Of a stretch of DNA of 64,000 bases, positions 25,109-34,700 are shown one piece after another. The translations under genes were made by a program, and so were the position numbers. Numbering within the stretch: the stretch's first letter is position 1; each line of letters opens with the position of its first letter. This stretch comes from JBGMEA01 sp963674555 (GTDB taxonomy: Bacteria; Bacillota; Clostridia; Eubacteriales; Anaerofustaceae). The notes beneath the pieces are model-generated. The model had not been told where the DNA came from and did no database searches. It saw only the letters and a program-made list of their open reading frames with translations. The DNA is taken from NCBI GenBank assembly GCA_963674555.1, contig OY771429.1:1798001-1862000 (forward strand), written 5' to 3'.

Positions 25109-26015
25109 AATAGTTGATAATTTTTACCAGACATCCGCATTTTTTCCGATGCCGACGATTTTAATATCGACACTTACCGAAGAAGGTGACACATCATTGG
25201 GATCGTATTCGCTATGTTTTCCATATTATATTGCAGGTAAGTCTTATTATGCGATGTTACTTGAGTGCAGAAATTCATCGAATACTGCGCAGAATATCTT
25301 GCGCACAGGAAAATGCGCGCTCAATTTTATGGAAGACAATAAGAAACATTTCAAAGAGATCGTTCGGCTTGGGTTTCCCGGTGAGGGTAGCAAAGATAAG
25401 ATGACGGATTGTATGTTCCAACTTGAAAAAGGATTAGCAGAGGGAGATGACGGTGAACGTCCTTTAGTCGTACAAGAAGCCTATCAAGTTTTCGAATGTA
25501 CGTGGCAAGATGATTTGGAAAATGCGTTTGAAGACAAGGATCGTATCGGTCAATTGGAAGGCATCGATCCGCCATACAAAGATTTTAACGGAATAACAAG
25601 TCAGCACGGAGCGCATTTTATCCTTAGGATAGATAAAATCTTAATGAAAGAACCATTTTACAGGGGCATTATTGACGGTGTCAGCGCCAAATCATTCCCA
25701 AAAGTAGTCGTAGACTATGGATACAGAGATAATGTTAATTTTTGGTATACGAGATTTTCAAAACCAATATCTGAAAAAGTACCTGCTTCGAAAGAGAATG
25801 ACATATCTTTTGTTCTTTATTCCGCAAATCAAATGGATCCTGATGTCAAATTTACGGAAGCCGCTTGCATGACGATTATCAAGGTGCCAAGGATATTCTT
25901 AAAAACAGTCTTAAAAAGCTGTGTTGAGTGGGCCAAGGAGAATGATGTAACATTGATAGATGAAGAACATATGAAGCAAATTAATGACAAAAGAAATAAA
26001 GAAAAGAATAAATAA
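25086..26015 (+). CDS. Flavin-reductase-like (FMN-binding split barrel) protein
   Basis: A 309-residue cytoplasmic protein. The first ~130 residues resemble the flavin reductase-like FMN-binding split barrel: MPTILISTLTEEGDTSLGSYS, FPYYIAGKSYYAMLLECRNSSNTAQNI and TGKCALNFM. The second half has no family I recognise. A role as FMN-dependent oxidoreductase or flavin carrier is possible. An AGGAGA site lies inside the preceding gene, with 23 bases overlap, and a flavodoxin gene follows after 19 bases. The C-terminal tail is Lys-rich. Confidence 0.62.
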   Translation: MSVFKDLRIVDNFYQTSAFFPMPTILISTLTEEGDTSLGSYSLCFPYYIAGKSYYAMLLECRNSSNTAQNILRTGKCALNFMEDNKKHFKEIVRLGFPGEGSKDKMTDCMFQLEKGLAEGDDGERPLVVQEAYQVFECTWQDDLENAFEDKDRIGQLEGIDPPYKDFNGITSQHGAHFILRIDKILMKEPFYRGIIDGVSAKSFPKVVVDYGYRDNVNFWYTRFSKPISEKVPASKENDISFVLYSANQMDPDVKFTEAACMTIIKVPRIFLKTVLKSCVEWAKENDVTLIDEEHMKQINDKRNKEKNK

Positions 26016-26034
26016 GTATAATAATGGTGAAATC

Positions 26035-26460
26035 ATGAATTATAAAGTTATATATTTTACAAGAACCGGAAACAGTGAACGTATCGCAAACAAAATAGCC
26101 GAAAAACTCGGTTGTGAGATCATACAGATCACGGACAATAAAAGTTGGAAAGGTCCGATCGGTTTTATCAAAGGCGGATTTTACGTCACTGCGAAAAGAA
26201 ACGTAGAGATCACTATAGACAATACAGTTGAGAAAGACGATGAATTAGTCGTGATCTCGCCTTTGTGGGCAAACGGCGTAACACCCGCCATCAAGCGATT
26301 TTTGGAATCGGTTCCGCATGAAAATGTACATCTGGTGATATCATCGGACGGAAGTACGCTCAAGGACAGACTTGGATATATGTCTGTTACCGATATCGTC
26401 AAAAATCAAAATAACGAAGATGAAGCGATCGAAGCGCTTGTTGCGGATATAAAGGGCTGA
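26035..26460 (+). CDS. Flavodoxin-like protein
   Basis: A 141-residue flavodoxin-fold protein. The phosphate loop TRTGNSERIANKIAEKLG near residue 8 binds FMN, and the later SPLWANGVTPAIKRFLE corresponds to the isoalloxazine-side loop. It is a low-potential one- or two-electron carrier or a small NAD(P)H-independent flavoprotein. The ATG at 26035 is taken because the family start is MNYKVIYFTRTGN; the longer frame overlaps the upstream gene. Only a weak GGTGA site precedes it. Likely partner of the flavin-reductase-like protein in the same unit. Confidence 0.85.
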   Translation: MNYKVIYFTRTGNSERIANKIAEKLGCEIIQITDNKSWKGPIGFIKGGFYVTAKRNVEITIDNTVEKDDELVVISPLWANGVTPAIKRFLESVPHENVHLVISSDGSTLKDRLGYMSVTDIVKNQNNEDEAIEALVADIKG

Positions 26461-26514
26461 ATCTATCTTAAATCGTAATAGAAATATGTTCATATAAAAC
26501 GATGTGAAGGATGT

Positions 26515-27393
26515 ATGATGATGGTACCGAAAGATGAGTTTATCACGGTAGACGGTGTAAAGATCACCGCAGCGGAAAAAGTTTTTTTTGAAGACAGTGG
26601 TATAACAAAAGCCGATGTGGCGAAATACTACGCAAAAGTATCAAAGCGCATGATGCCGCATGTTCAAAACAGACTTCTAAGTATCATGCGGTGCACCAAA
26701 AGTATCGGGTCCGCTTGTTTCTATCAGCGACATCAGGATACCGACGCGAAAGGTGTCGTTACGATACCGATCAAAGAAAAAAGCGGAGAGACAGACGACT
26801 ATTTCTATGTAGAAAACGCGCAAGGATTGCTCGCCGAAGTGCAGATGGATACGCTGGAATTCCATATATGGTCCAGTCGATTGCCGCATTTGGAAAAACC
26901 CGATATGATGATCTTTGATCTCGATCCGGGCGAGGGTGTCGAAATAAAACAGCTGCGTCAAGGTGTGCGTGATGTAAAGCAAGTGCTTGAAGAACATGAA
27001 TTGATAACATTTTTGAAAACCAGCGGAGGCAAAGGTTACCATATCGTCGTGCCTTTGAGTCCACCAACAGATTGGGATACACTGCATGATTATGCAGAAG
27101 AGATTGCGATAGAAATGGAATCTCGATGGCCGGAACGATACACAAAGAACGTACGCAAAGTTAATCGTAAAGGTAAGATCTTTATCGATTGGCTTAGAAA
27201 TTCGAGGAGTGCGACCACGGTTGCTCCTTACTCGATCCGTGCGAGAGTGGGCGCAGGCGTATCGATGCCGATCTTCTGGGAAGAATTGGATAAAGTAACA
27301 CCCAACGGAATATCGATAAGTGAAGCGATCAAAAGAGTAAACAAGAAAGATCCGTGGGCAGAGTTCTATACGATCAAACAAACGATCAAATGA
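26515..27393 (+). CDS. Stand-alone LigD-type polymerase domain (NHEJ primase-polymerase)
   Basis: A 292-residue protein equal to one LigD polymerase (PolDom) module of the archaeo-eukaryotic primase superfamily. The two metal-binding aspartates are in MIFDLDPGEG near residue 140, the third conserved Asp is probably in KIFIDWLRN near residue 225, and LKTSGGKGYHIVVPL is the conserved nucleotide-binding block. In other bacteria this module fills gaps, preferring ribonucleotides, in Ku-dependent end joining. Here it has no ligase or nuclease domain, and no ku gene is in the window. The start is one of three tandem ATG codons at 26515-26523, with GAAGG just upstream. It is not obviously cotranscribed with neighbours. 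Confidence 0.87.
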   Translation: MMMVPKDEFITVDGVKITAAEKVFFEDSGITKADVAKYYAKVSKRMMPHVQNRLLSIMRCTKSIGSACFYQRHQDTDAKGVVTIPIKEKSGETDDYFYVENAQGLLAEVQMDTLEFHIWSSRLPHLEKPDMMIFDLDPGEGVEIKQLRQGVRDVKQVLEEHELITFLKTSGGKGYHIVVPLSPPTDWDTLHDYAEEIAIEMESRWPERYTKNVRKVNRKGKIFIDWLRNSRSATTVAPYSIRARVGAGVSMPIFWEELDKVTPNGISISEAIKRVNKKDPWAEFYTIKQTIK

Positions 27394-27432
27394 TAAATCA
27401 CTAACAATCTATGAAATGGGGAGGCTGACAGA

Positions 27433-29097
27433 ATGTATAATTTACTGATCGGCGGCAAAGCGGGACAAGGGATCGATACGGCCGCAGCGACCTTGGAAAT
27501 GTTATTAAAAAGAGCGGGGTATTGCGTGTTTACGTCACGGGATTTTATGTCGCGCGTACGAGGGGGACACAATTTTTCATTGCTCCGTTTCGGAACAAAA
27601 GACGTCCGTTCGCACTCAAGCGTTCTTGACGGTATCATCGCTTTGGACGAAGAGACCATAGATATCCATCAAGGTCAATTGAAAGAAGATGGGTTTATCC
27701 TTTGCGATGAATCCTTTGATATTGAGAATGGGCAAGCGATAAAGATCCCTATGAACGATATCGCGAAAGAGATCGGTAACCCCCGTGTTTCGGGCAGCAT
27801 CGGTATCGGCGTGATCATGAAACTTTTCGGCGAAAACCTTGATAATGCCGAAGCCGTTTTCCGAATGTTTTTAGCGGATAAATATATCGATATCAATCTT
27901 CAAGCGATCAAAGAAGGATATAAAAGAGTTGAGAGCCGTTATCCGCATTTAGACGGAGATTATCAAGACGATATGATCTTATCGGGTTGCAAAGCGATCG
28001 CACTCGGCGCGCTCGCCGCAGGCGTAAAGGTATACGCTGCTTATCCGATGTCGCCGTCAACTTCGATCATGGTCTACTTGGCAGAGCACGCCGATGAAGC
28101 GAACATCGTTGTAGAGCAAGCGGAAGATGAGATCGCAGCGATGAACATGGCGATCGGGGCTTCTTATGCCGGCGCGCGCGCAATGACGGGTACTTCGGGC
28201 GGAGGATTCTCCTTAATGGTGGAAGCCTTAGGGCTTGCGGGAATCGCTGAAATACCGTTGGTCGCAGTCGATGTGCAACGTCCGGGACCTGCGACAGGGC
28301 TGCCGACACGTACGGAACAGGGCGATTTAAAATTCGTTATCTCCGCGGCTCAAGGTGAATTCCCGCGTATGGTGATCGCCCCTAGACATCATGAAGACGC
28401 TTTCTATCAAACGATACGCGCATTTAATCTGGCGGAGAAATATCAGATCCCCGTCATCATTCTAGCGGATCAATTCATCGGGGATGCATCGGCAACGATC
28501 AAACCGTTTGATATCAACGATATAGAGAAAATTAAGCCGGCAACAGAAAATCCGTATGAAGGAGAATATCTGCGCTATAAATATACCGAAAGCGGTATCT
28601 CACCGAGATTGATACTGGGTAAGACGAAAGAGCTTGTTTTGATCGACAGCGACGAACATGACGAACGCGGTTGGATCACGGAATCAGCGGAAGTCCGCAC
28701 GCAGATGGCGGATAAACGTATGCGTAAGCTTGATCTCCTAAAAGAAGAATTACAAGAGCCTGAATTTATCGGGTCAGAATCATTTGATACTTTACTCATC
28801 GGCTGGGGATCTACCTATGGATCCATCGTCGAAGCTATTGAAATTTTAAGCAAAGAAGCAGGTCATAAATACGCTGCATTGATGTTTGCGGATGTATTTC
28901 CATTGCCGATAAAACTGCTTAATGAAAAAGCCGCGCAAGCTGATAAAATCATCAACATTGAACAAAACTCTACGGGACAGTTCGCGGGACTTATCAGAGA
29001 ATATACAGGTATCGTATGTGCACAAAGCGTACTGAAATACGACGGTCGCCAAATAAGCGCAGACGAGATCGTAGCGAAGATCAAGGAGGGGATGTAA
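27433..29097 (+). CDS. korA: 2-oxoacid:ferredoxin oxidoreductase, fused gamma-alpha subunit
   Basis: A 554-residue subunit. The first ~190 residues form the gamma domain (LLIGGKAGQGIDTAAATLEML); the rest is the alpha (pyrimidine-binding) domain with AAYPMSPSTSIMVYLAEHA and TGTSGGGFSLMVEALGLAGIAEIP. Together with the beta subunit it oxidatively decarboxylates a 2-oxoacid (2-oxoglutarate is the usual KorAB substrate) to acyl-CoA, passing electrons to ferredoxin, or runs in reverse. GGGGAGG precedes the ATG. The beta gene starts two bases after its stop. Pyruvate- or branched-chain specificity cannot be excluded. Confidence 0.9.
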   Translation: MYNLLIGGKAGQGIDTAAATLEMLLKRAGYCVFTSRDFMSRVRGGHNFSLLRFGTKDVRSHSSVLDGIIALDEETIDIHQGQLKEDGFILCDESFDIENGQAIKIPMNDIAKEIGNPRVSGSIGIGVIMKLFGENLDNAEAVFRMFLADKYIDINLQAIKEGYKRVESRYPHLDGDYQDDMILSGCKAIALGALAAGVKVYAAYPMSPSTSIMVYLAEHADEANIVVEQAEDEIAAMNMAIGASYAGARAMTGTSGGGFSLMVEALGLAGIAEIPLVAVDVQRPGPATGLPTRTEQGDLKFVISAAQGEFPRMVIAPRHHEDAFYQTIRAFNLAEKYQIPVIILADQFIGDASATIKPFDINDIEKIKPATENPYEGEYLRYKYTESGISPRLILGKTKELVLIDSDEHDERGWITESAEVRTQMADKRMRKLDLLKEELQEPEFIGSESFDTLLIGWGSTYGSIVEAIEILSKEAGHKYAALMFADVFPLPIKLLNEKAAQADKIINIEQNSTGQFAGLIREYTGIVCAQSVLKYDGRQISADEIVAKIKEGM

Positions 29098-29098
29098 G

Positions 29099-29950
29099 AT
29101 GGATAATGTATTTCAAACTTATGAAACGGCATGGTGTCCCGGGTGCGGTAATTTCAGTATCCTGGAGTGTTTAAAAAACGCGTTGGATGAGCTTGGCAAA
29201 GAACCGCATGAAGTATTGGTTGCGGCTGGGATCGGACAAGCCGCTAAAACTCCCCAATATATCAGCGCGAATGCTTTCTGCGGCTTGCATGGCAGAGGTC
29301 TGCCCGCTGCGGTAGCGGCAAAGATGGCAAATGAAAAATTGACCGTTATCGTCAACACGGGCGACGGTGATTCATACGGTGAGGGCGGGAACCATTTTAT
29401 CCATAATATTCGCCGAAATGTTGACATTACGCATTTTGTGCATGATAATCAAATATACGGACTGACAAAAGGTCAAGCTTCGCCTACGTCGATGGAAGGC
29501 TTGGTCACCGGAGTGCAAACGGATGGGAATATCAATATCCCGTTCAATCCGATACTCTTGGCGATCGCCGCAGGTGCGGGTTTCGTTGCAAGAGCTTTTA
29601 CGGGTAATCAAGAACAGTTGACTTCTCTTATGAAGCAGGCAATCGAATATGACGGATATGCTTTGGTCGATATTTTACAGCCTTGCGTCAGTTTCAATAA
29701 AGTGAATACTTATGCTTGGTATCAAGAAAGAGTCTATGAATTGGATGAAAGTTATGATCCGACCGACAAAGTTATGGCGATGCAAAAAGCTCTGGAATTC
29801 GGAGATCGTATCCCTACGGGTTTGATCTATTCGGAACCGATGCAGACGTTCCATCAGAAAAATGCGGTACTTAAAAACGGCATCCCTTTGATAGACACGG
29901 AGGATGCAGACGAAATTTTGCTTGATAAACTCATCAAAGAGTTTATATAA
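29099..29950 (+). CDS. korB: 2-oxoacid:ferredoxin oxidoreductase, beta (TPP-binding) subunit
   Basis: A 283-residue subunit that binds thiamine diphosphate and the [4Fe-4S] cluster. WCPGCGNFSILE near residue 12 supplies two cluster Cys, a CGLHGRGLPAAVAAK block follows, and the TPP/Mg motif GDGDSYGEGGNHFIHNIRRN lies at ~residues 90-110. A later Cys in ILQPCVSFNK is a further conserved cluster ligand. Coupled to korA with a 1-base gap. The rubredoxin gene follows after 27 bases and may be part of the same electron-transfer unit. Confidence 0.92.
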   Translation: MDNVFQTYETAWCPGCGNFSILECLKNALDELGKEPHEVLVAAGIGQAAKTPQYISANAFCGLHGRGLPAAVAAKMANEKLTVIVNTGDGDSYGEGGNHFIHNIRRNVDITHFVHDNQIYGLTKGQASPTSMEGLVTGVQTDGNINIPFNPILLAIAAGAGFVARAFTGNQEQLTSLMKQAIEYDGYALVDILQPCVSFNKVNTYAWYQERVYELDESYDPTDKVMAMQKALEFGDRIPTGLIYSEPMQTFHQKNAVLKNGIPLIDTEDADEILLDKLIKEFI

Positions 29951-29977
29951 TTTTTTATTACAAAGGAGAATATTGCT

Positions 29978-30136
29978 ATGAAAAAATATGTATGTCAGGT
30001 ATGCGGATACGTATATGATGAAGCCAAAGGCGATCCCGACGGAGGTATCGAAGCAGGCACAAAATGGGAAGATGTTCCAAGCGATTGGGTATGCCCAGTA
30101 TGCGGCGCAGCCAAAGATATGTTTGAAGAATCATAA
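29978..30136 (+). CDS. Rubredoxin
   Basis: A 52-residue protein with the FeS4 site formed by CQVCG (Cys6, Cys9) and CPVCG (Cys39, Cys42), plus the conserved YVYDEAKGDP and aromatic residues Tyr11, Trp30 and Trp38. It is a one-electron carrier typical of anaerobes, often feeding oxygen- or peroxide-reducing enzymes. AAAGGAG precedes the ATG. Position directly after korAB suggests that it accepts electrons from ferredoxin-dependent metabolism, although peroxide-defence genes (katG, peroxiredoxin) are also near. Confidence 0.97.
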   Translation: MKKYVCQVCGYVYDEAKGDPDGGIEAGTKWEDVPSDWVCPVCGAAKDMFEES

Positions 30137-30208
30137 TCCGGTTACTATTGATTGTAAAGAACTTGCACTTTAACGAAGGCATATGTAATCGAAAGAGAGA
30201 GGCATAAA

Positions 30209-31267
30209 GTGTTATCCACGATATTATTACCGCTGTTACTTCAATTTACATTGATCGCGATCAATGGGATATTTGCTTGCACGGAAATAGCGGTCATTTC
30301 TCTAAACCAAGAATTAATGAGAGCAAAAGCAAATGAAGGTGATAAATCCGCGATGCATCTGGTAGAATTGATGCAACGTCCGGGCAAATTTCTTGCGACG
30401 ATACAAGTCGGTATTACCTTTGCCGGATTTCTTGCCAGCGCATTTGCGGCAAGTACCTTTTCCGAACCGCTCACGAATTGGTTGATCGGGCTGGGTGTTA
30501 CGATCTCAGCGAGCACACTTGAAACGATCTGTATTATCGTTATAACGCTCATACTTTCATATTTTACTTTGGTATTCGGAGAGTTGGTTCCGAAACGTAT
30601 CGCGCTGAAACGTGCTGAGAGCATAGCCAGGACATTCGGAGGACTCGTCTATTATATTGCAAAAATAACGGCTCCGATCGTTTGGTTGCTTACGGTATCA
30701 ACGAACGGTATCTTAAAACTATTGGGCATCGATCCGCATGATAATACCACAGATGTAACGGAAGAAGAGATCAGGATACTGGTGGATCAAGGGGAAGAAA
30801 AAGGTACGATCGAACCTTATGAAGGTGAAATGATCGACAACATTTTTGAACTCAACGACATCATGGTCTCAAAGATCATGACACCGCGCACATCCCTTAT
30901 CGTGTTATGGAAAGATGACAGTATCGATGCTTGGAAAGAACAAATATGCAAAGTAGGATTTTCGAGATATCCTGTTTGCGGGAAAGACAAAGACGATGTT
31001 CTCGGTATCTTGCATGTCCAAGATCTGCTTTGCCGCGATATCGTCGACCTCGAATTTCAAAAGGTTCATTTCGTTCAAGGGTTTGCGAAAGCCTATGACG
31101 TATTATTGGATATGCTGTTGAACAAAAGCCATATGTATATCGTCACGGATGAATACGGCGGAGTAAGCGGTATCGTCACCTTGGAAGATATCATCGAAGA
31201 GATCGTGGGAGATATTGAAGATGAACACGACATTGCTACTATAGCAATACCGCAGGATAAGAAATAA
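30209..31267 (+). CDS. CNNM/CorC-type membrane protein (DUF21 + two CBS), lacks C-terminal domain
   Basis: A 352-residue protein. Residues 1-~190 are a DUF21 transmembrane domain (NGIFACTEIAVISLNQ, GITFAGFLASAFAASTF, VFGELVPKRIALKRAE). Two CBS domains follow (KIMTPRTSLIVL; DEYGGVSGIVTLEDIIEEIVGDIEDE). The family exports Mg2+ or Co2+, with CBS domains sensing nucleotide. Most bacterial members are ~430 residues and end in a CorC_HlyC domain, which this protein lacks: it stops ~16 residues after the second CBS. A GTG start follows AGAGAGG. The truncation may be natural because the end is clean. Confidence 0.87.
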   Translation: MLSTILLPLLLQFTLIAINGIFACTEIAVISLNQELMRAKANEGDKSAMHLVELMQRPGKFLATIQVGITFAGFLASAFAASTFSEPLTNWLIGLGVTISASTLETICIIVITLILSYFTLVFGELVPKRIALKRAESIARTFGGLVYYIAKITAPIVWLLTVSTNGILKLLGIDPHDNTTDVTEEEIRILVDQGEEKGTIEPYEGEMIDNIFELNDIMVSKIMTPRTSLIVLWKDDSIDAWKEQICKVGFSRYPVCGKDKDDVLGILHVQDLLCRDIVDLEFQKVHFVQGFAKAYDVLLDMLLNKSHMYIVTDEYGGVSGIVTLEDIIEEIVGDIEDEHDIATIAIPQDKK

Positions 31268-31343
31268 ATGGTTGGGATCGATCATTAATGATACGATCAT
31301 AGTATTTTATAGATATAATATATATAAAGAAAGGAATAGGATC

Positions 31344-31655
31344 ATGAAAGAATTTACATTGCAAGAAGCAAAAGACATCGCACAACAGTTGGGTGTGGAT
31401 TTTGACAACGTTGCTTTTTCGCCGGAGGAATATTTGGAAGGGCTCAATATCGAGTTGGAGCACGGTTCGGTCGATTCCGAAACGAATGTTACAGATGACG
31501 ACCTGCTTGCGACCGCAAAGATCGCGCTTGCACACTTGAACGAGATACCGATCTACTACAATGACGATATCGGTTTGGAAGCTTGGGAACATTTGCTTGA
31601 AGCATTTGACGGAGACCCGAAAGGTAAAAAGATCATCATTGTTGATGCGGACTGA
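31344..31655 (+). CDS. Small DUF5661-like protein
   Basis: A 103-residue acidic protein. The N-terminal FTLQEAKDIAQQLGVDFDNVAFSPEEYLEGLNIELEHG and LLATAKIALAHLNEIPIYYND match the DUF5661 pattern, a family often seen in phage and bacterial genomes without known function. The start at 31344 follows AAAGGAATAGG; an upstream in-frame codon is less likely. It ends at a strong terminator that also marks the left edge of the AT-rich insert. Confidence 0.68.
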   Translation: MKEFTLQEAKDIAQQLGVDFDNVAFSPEEYLEGLNIELEHGSVDSETNVTDDDLLATAKIALAHLNEIPIYYNDDIGLEAWEHLLEAFDGDPKGKKIIIVDAD

Positions 31656-31679
31656 GGATAAAAGCGTATATATAATGCA

Positions 31680-31720
31680 GGCAGGTAACTTCTAATAAGT
31701 ATACCTGCCATATAATTTTT
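31680..31720 (+). terminator. Intrinsic terminator
   Basis: GGCAGGTA (31680-31687) pairs exactly with TACCTGCC (31702-31709), a 14-base loop lies between, and a run of seven T follows at about 31715. Confidence 0.75.
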
Positions 31721-31756
31721 TTGGTGGGATATACTAATAGTTTAAAAGGGCTTGTA

Positions 31757-34700
31757 ATGGAATATAATTTTAAAAATGATAGAGAACCCTCCACTACTAA
31801 TACTATACCTATTGGTGAGTCTATAACGAATTACGAATATATTGAAGAGACAGCTAGCATAATTTCAAAGATTATATCAAAATACATGATTGATGACGTG
31901 ATCAAAGCTGTATTTTGTTTAAATGGATGGATAAAGAATCGTTCTGCTTTAACAATTGCACTGACGTTAAATCAGTCTATTTATATTACCGAAGAATTTG
32001 GAAGTCAAAGAATTACAAACTATAAGCAATTTTTAGATTTTTTTGAGTTAATAAATTCGCATTTAGTTATATCACCAAATGATGATTTAACATTAAATGA
32101 TTTTGGTCAAGTCAGTATTGTTGTTGACGGAAAAGTATTTCCTGTCATTCTTGGTACTGGGTATGAGCAGGTTTTTGCTGCCTTAAATTTCTTGCCTAAT
32201 TTAGCAGGTATTTTAGGTCGTGCAGAAGAGTTGCAAATGATTCTTGAATACAATAATACTATTATAAGTAGACTTAAAGAATTTAATACTATGGAAGCAG
32301 ATGATAATAGAATATGCTTTGAACTACCGACAGAGACCTTTTGGAATGCAGTTGATGTTTTATTTGACTCGAGTGATTACAATGAGCATTTTGATACGAT
32401 CATCAAATTTATGTATTTTGAAAAATGTCCGATTGAGATGCGACATATAATTAAATATAAAGAAGAGTATTATCCGTTGTTTAATTCTTCATTATTGATT
32501 GATTATTATAAAGAATTGTTATCTTCCTCAAGTACTGATGAAAACATTGATCATATTGAATTGACTATTTTAAAATTTCTCGAAGGTACATATAATTTTG
32601 CACCTACGCCAAGCAATTCTGTTTTGGTCCAACCTAAACTATTTAATAAACAAAAAAAATGTTTAATTGATGATAGTAAATATCTTTTCCTAGCATCACA
32701 TAAAAAAGGAATAGTAATTTGCGTCAATAAAATTCATTATGGAGATCAAGCTATTCTTGAAAATCAAATCAAATTGATTGAAGATCTTCATTTGAAAGAT
32801 GAATTATTTTTTATTGAGTCTTATCCTAGGGATAATATTAAAGGTAATCGTGGTATTAAAATAAGTTCCCAACAAAAACTTGAGTTTATATTAATTGATT
32901 CCTTTACTGATATAACATCAGAAACAATTTTTATAGGCAGCTCTTCATTTCCGTGCACTGCATTAGATATACTCAATATCTTATACTTTATCAATGACTT
33001 TGGTGAATTGATTGATTTCATAAAATACATAAAATATGAGCAAGCTCAAATTATGAGTTTCGGAGGTATTAGTAGTGTATTTTTTACTTGGAAGCAGTCA
33101 AATCGCTTCATATCTCAAGGTGCAGTTGATTATAATCTGATATCTATACTGTATGGAACTGTAGATCAGTATATTTATGATTATTTTACATCAAACCTAA
33201 AAAACTATCCATTGCACATAAAATCAAAAATGTTCCATAATCCATTTGCTTGGATAATAAGTGATAGTGGTGCCCCTTTTTTTCATTTAGAACATAAAGG
33301 ACTTTCAGGCTTTGCAGGAGAGGCAACCTTAATTAATAATTCGACTTTTATATTCCTAGCACAAAATATTGAATTTTTTGTTGCAGAAGATTTTGAGCTT
33401 TCTACTTTTACTGGATTTAATGTAATAAACGAATTATGTTTGCTTTTTTTTAAATCATTTGGTGAATACTTTTTGAGTAAAATTCCTTTCTTAGATAATA
33501 TGATTTTGCAAATATTATATATGCCAATGCATTACGCTCAAAAAATAGATAGAATAGGATTTACATCCGATGAAACTAAAGAATATTTATTCAGTGATAT
33601 TTATGTTAATGAGAGTACAATAATTTTACGTTTTACTGTAAAGATTGACGACCTTCTAAATGCTATAAGCAGTTCTGTTGATAGGCGTGTAGAAATTAAA
33701 TTTTTTTCTGAGTTAATTTCTACATTGGAAAAGTATTTTGCTTCTCAAGATGCATATAATGAATTTATAGACACATTAAGAAGCTATGAAAATGAAAAAA
33801 AAGAAGTCGGTGTCTTCACTATAGAGCAGGATTATTACTATTCTAATCAATCTTCTATTTTGAATATCCAACCATATAATTATATTAAAGCGAGAAAAGA
33901 AATAGCAAAAATATGCTTCGAAAAAGGGATAATACCAGGACTATATCAGGCACAGGAAGCAACCAAGATAATAAGAAAAATGCAAGAGGCAATAGTTGAT
34001 GTGTTCGAAAAACAAATAGCAGAATTTGATGAGCACGAATTACATGCCAAGGCACTATCATATTGTTCTTCGCAAATACATTATACAAATTTGAATAGGA
34101 AACGTTACGATAGTTTTTCTAATTTGAAAGAGGCGGCTGAAAAAGAATTTAAAGAAAAAACAAGAAACATGAGGGAAGAATATCGAAGAAATGTTTTGGC
34201 AGCACAATATCTTATCGAAAGCAATTTATATGTTTCTCATTCTCAGAATAGAAAATGTGAAAACGACGATTTAACTGATTTGATGGCGTTTGCAGATTGG
34301 TTAGTTATTCTACAGTTTAGCGCGGATACTTGTCATTTTACGGAGTACGATTTATCCATCGAAATTGATGATGAATTTAGAGTTAATACTATTACTTCTG
34401 AAGAGAAACAAATAGAATATAATCACATGCTTTTTCGTAAATATGAACAAACTGACTATTTTATAAAAGGTAATGAAACAGATAAATATTATTTAACACG
34501 CTGTTTTAGTGCTTTTCATACTGACACTGGGGTCGACTTTAATATATTCCTTTTGCTTATCGAGTATCTTCAATTAGAAGTTATAAATGACTCTTTTGAT
34601 TGCGAAATTCTACCAAATGTTTTTGAAATTGATCGAAATCAATTGCTTGAAGATTGCCTTAAATATTCTAATGGTATGGCAAAAAAAGATGATTTAAAAA

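Noticed and set aside
26677..27381. Minus-strand open frame of 234 codons
   Set aside because: It is the mirror of the LigD polymerase gene, with Cys/Arg/Phe-rich translation and no binding site.
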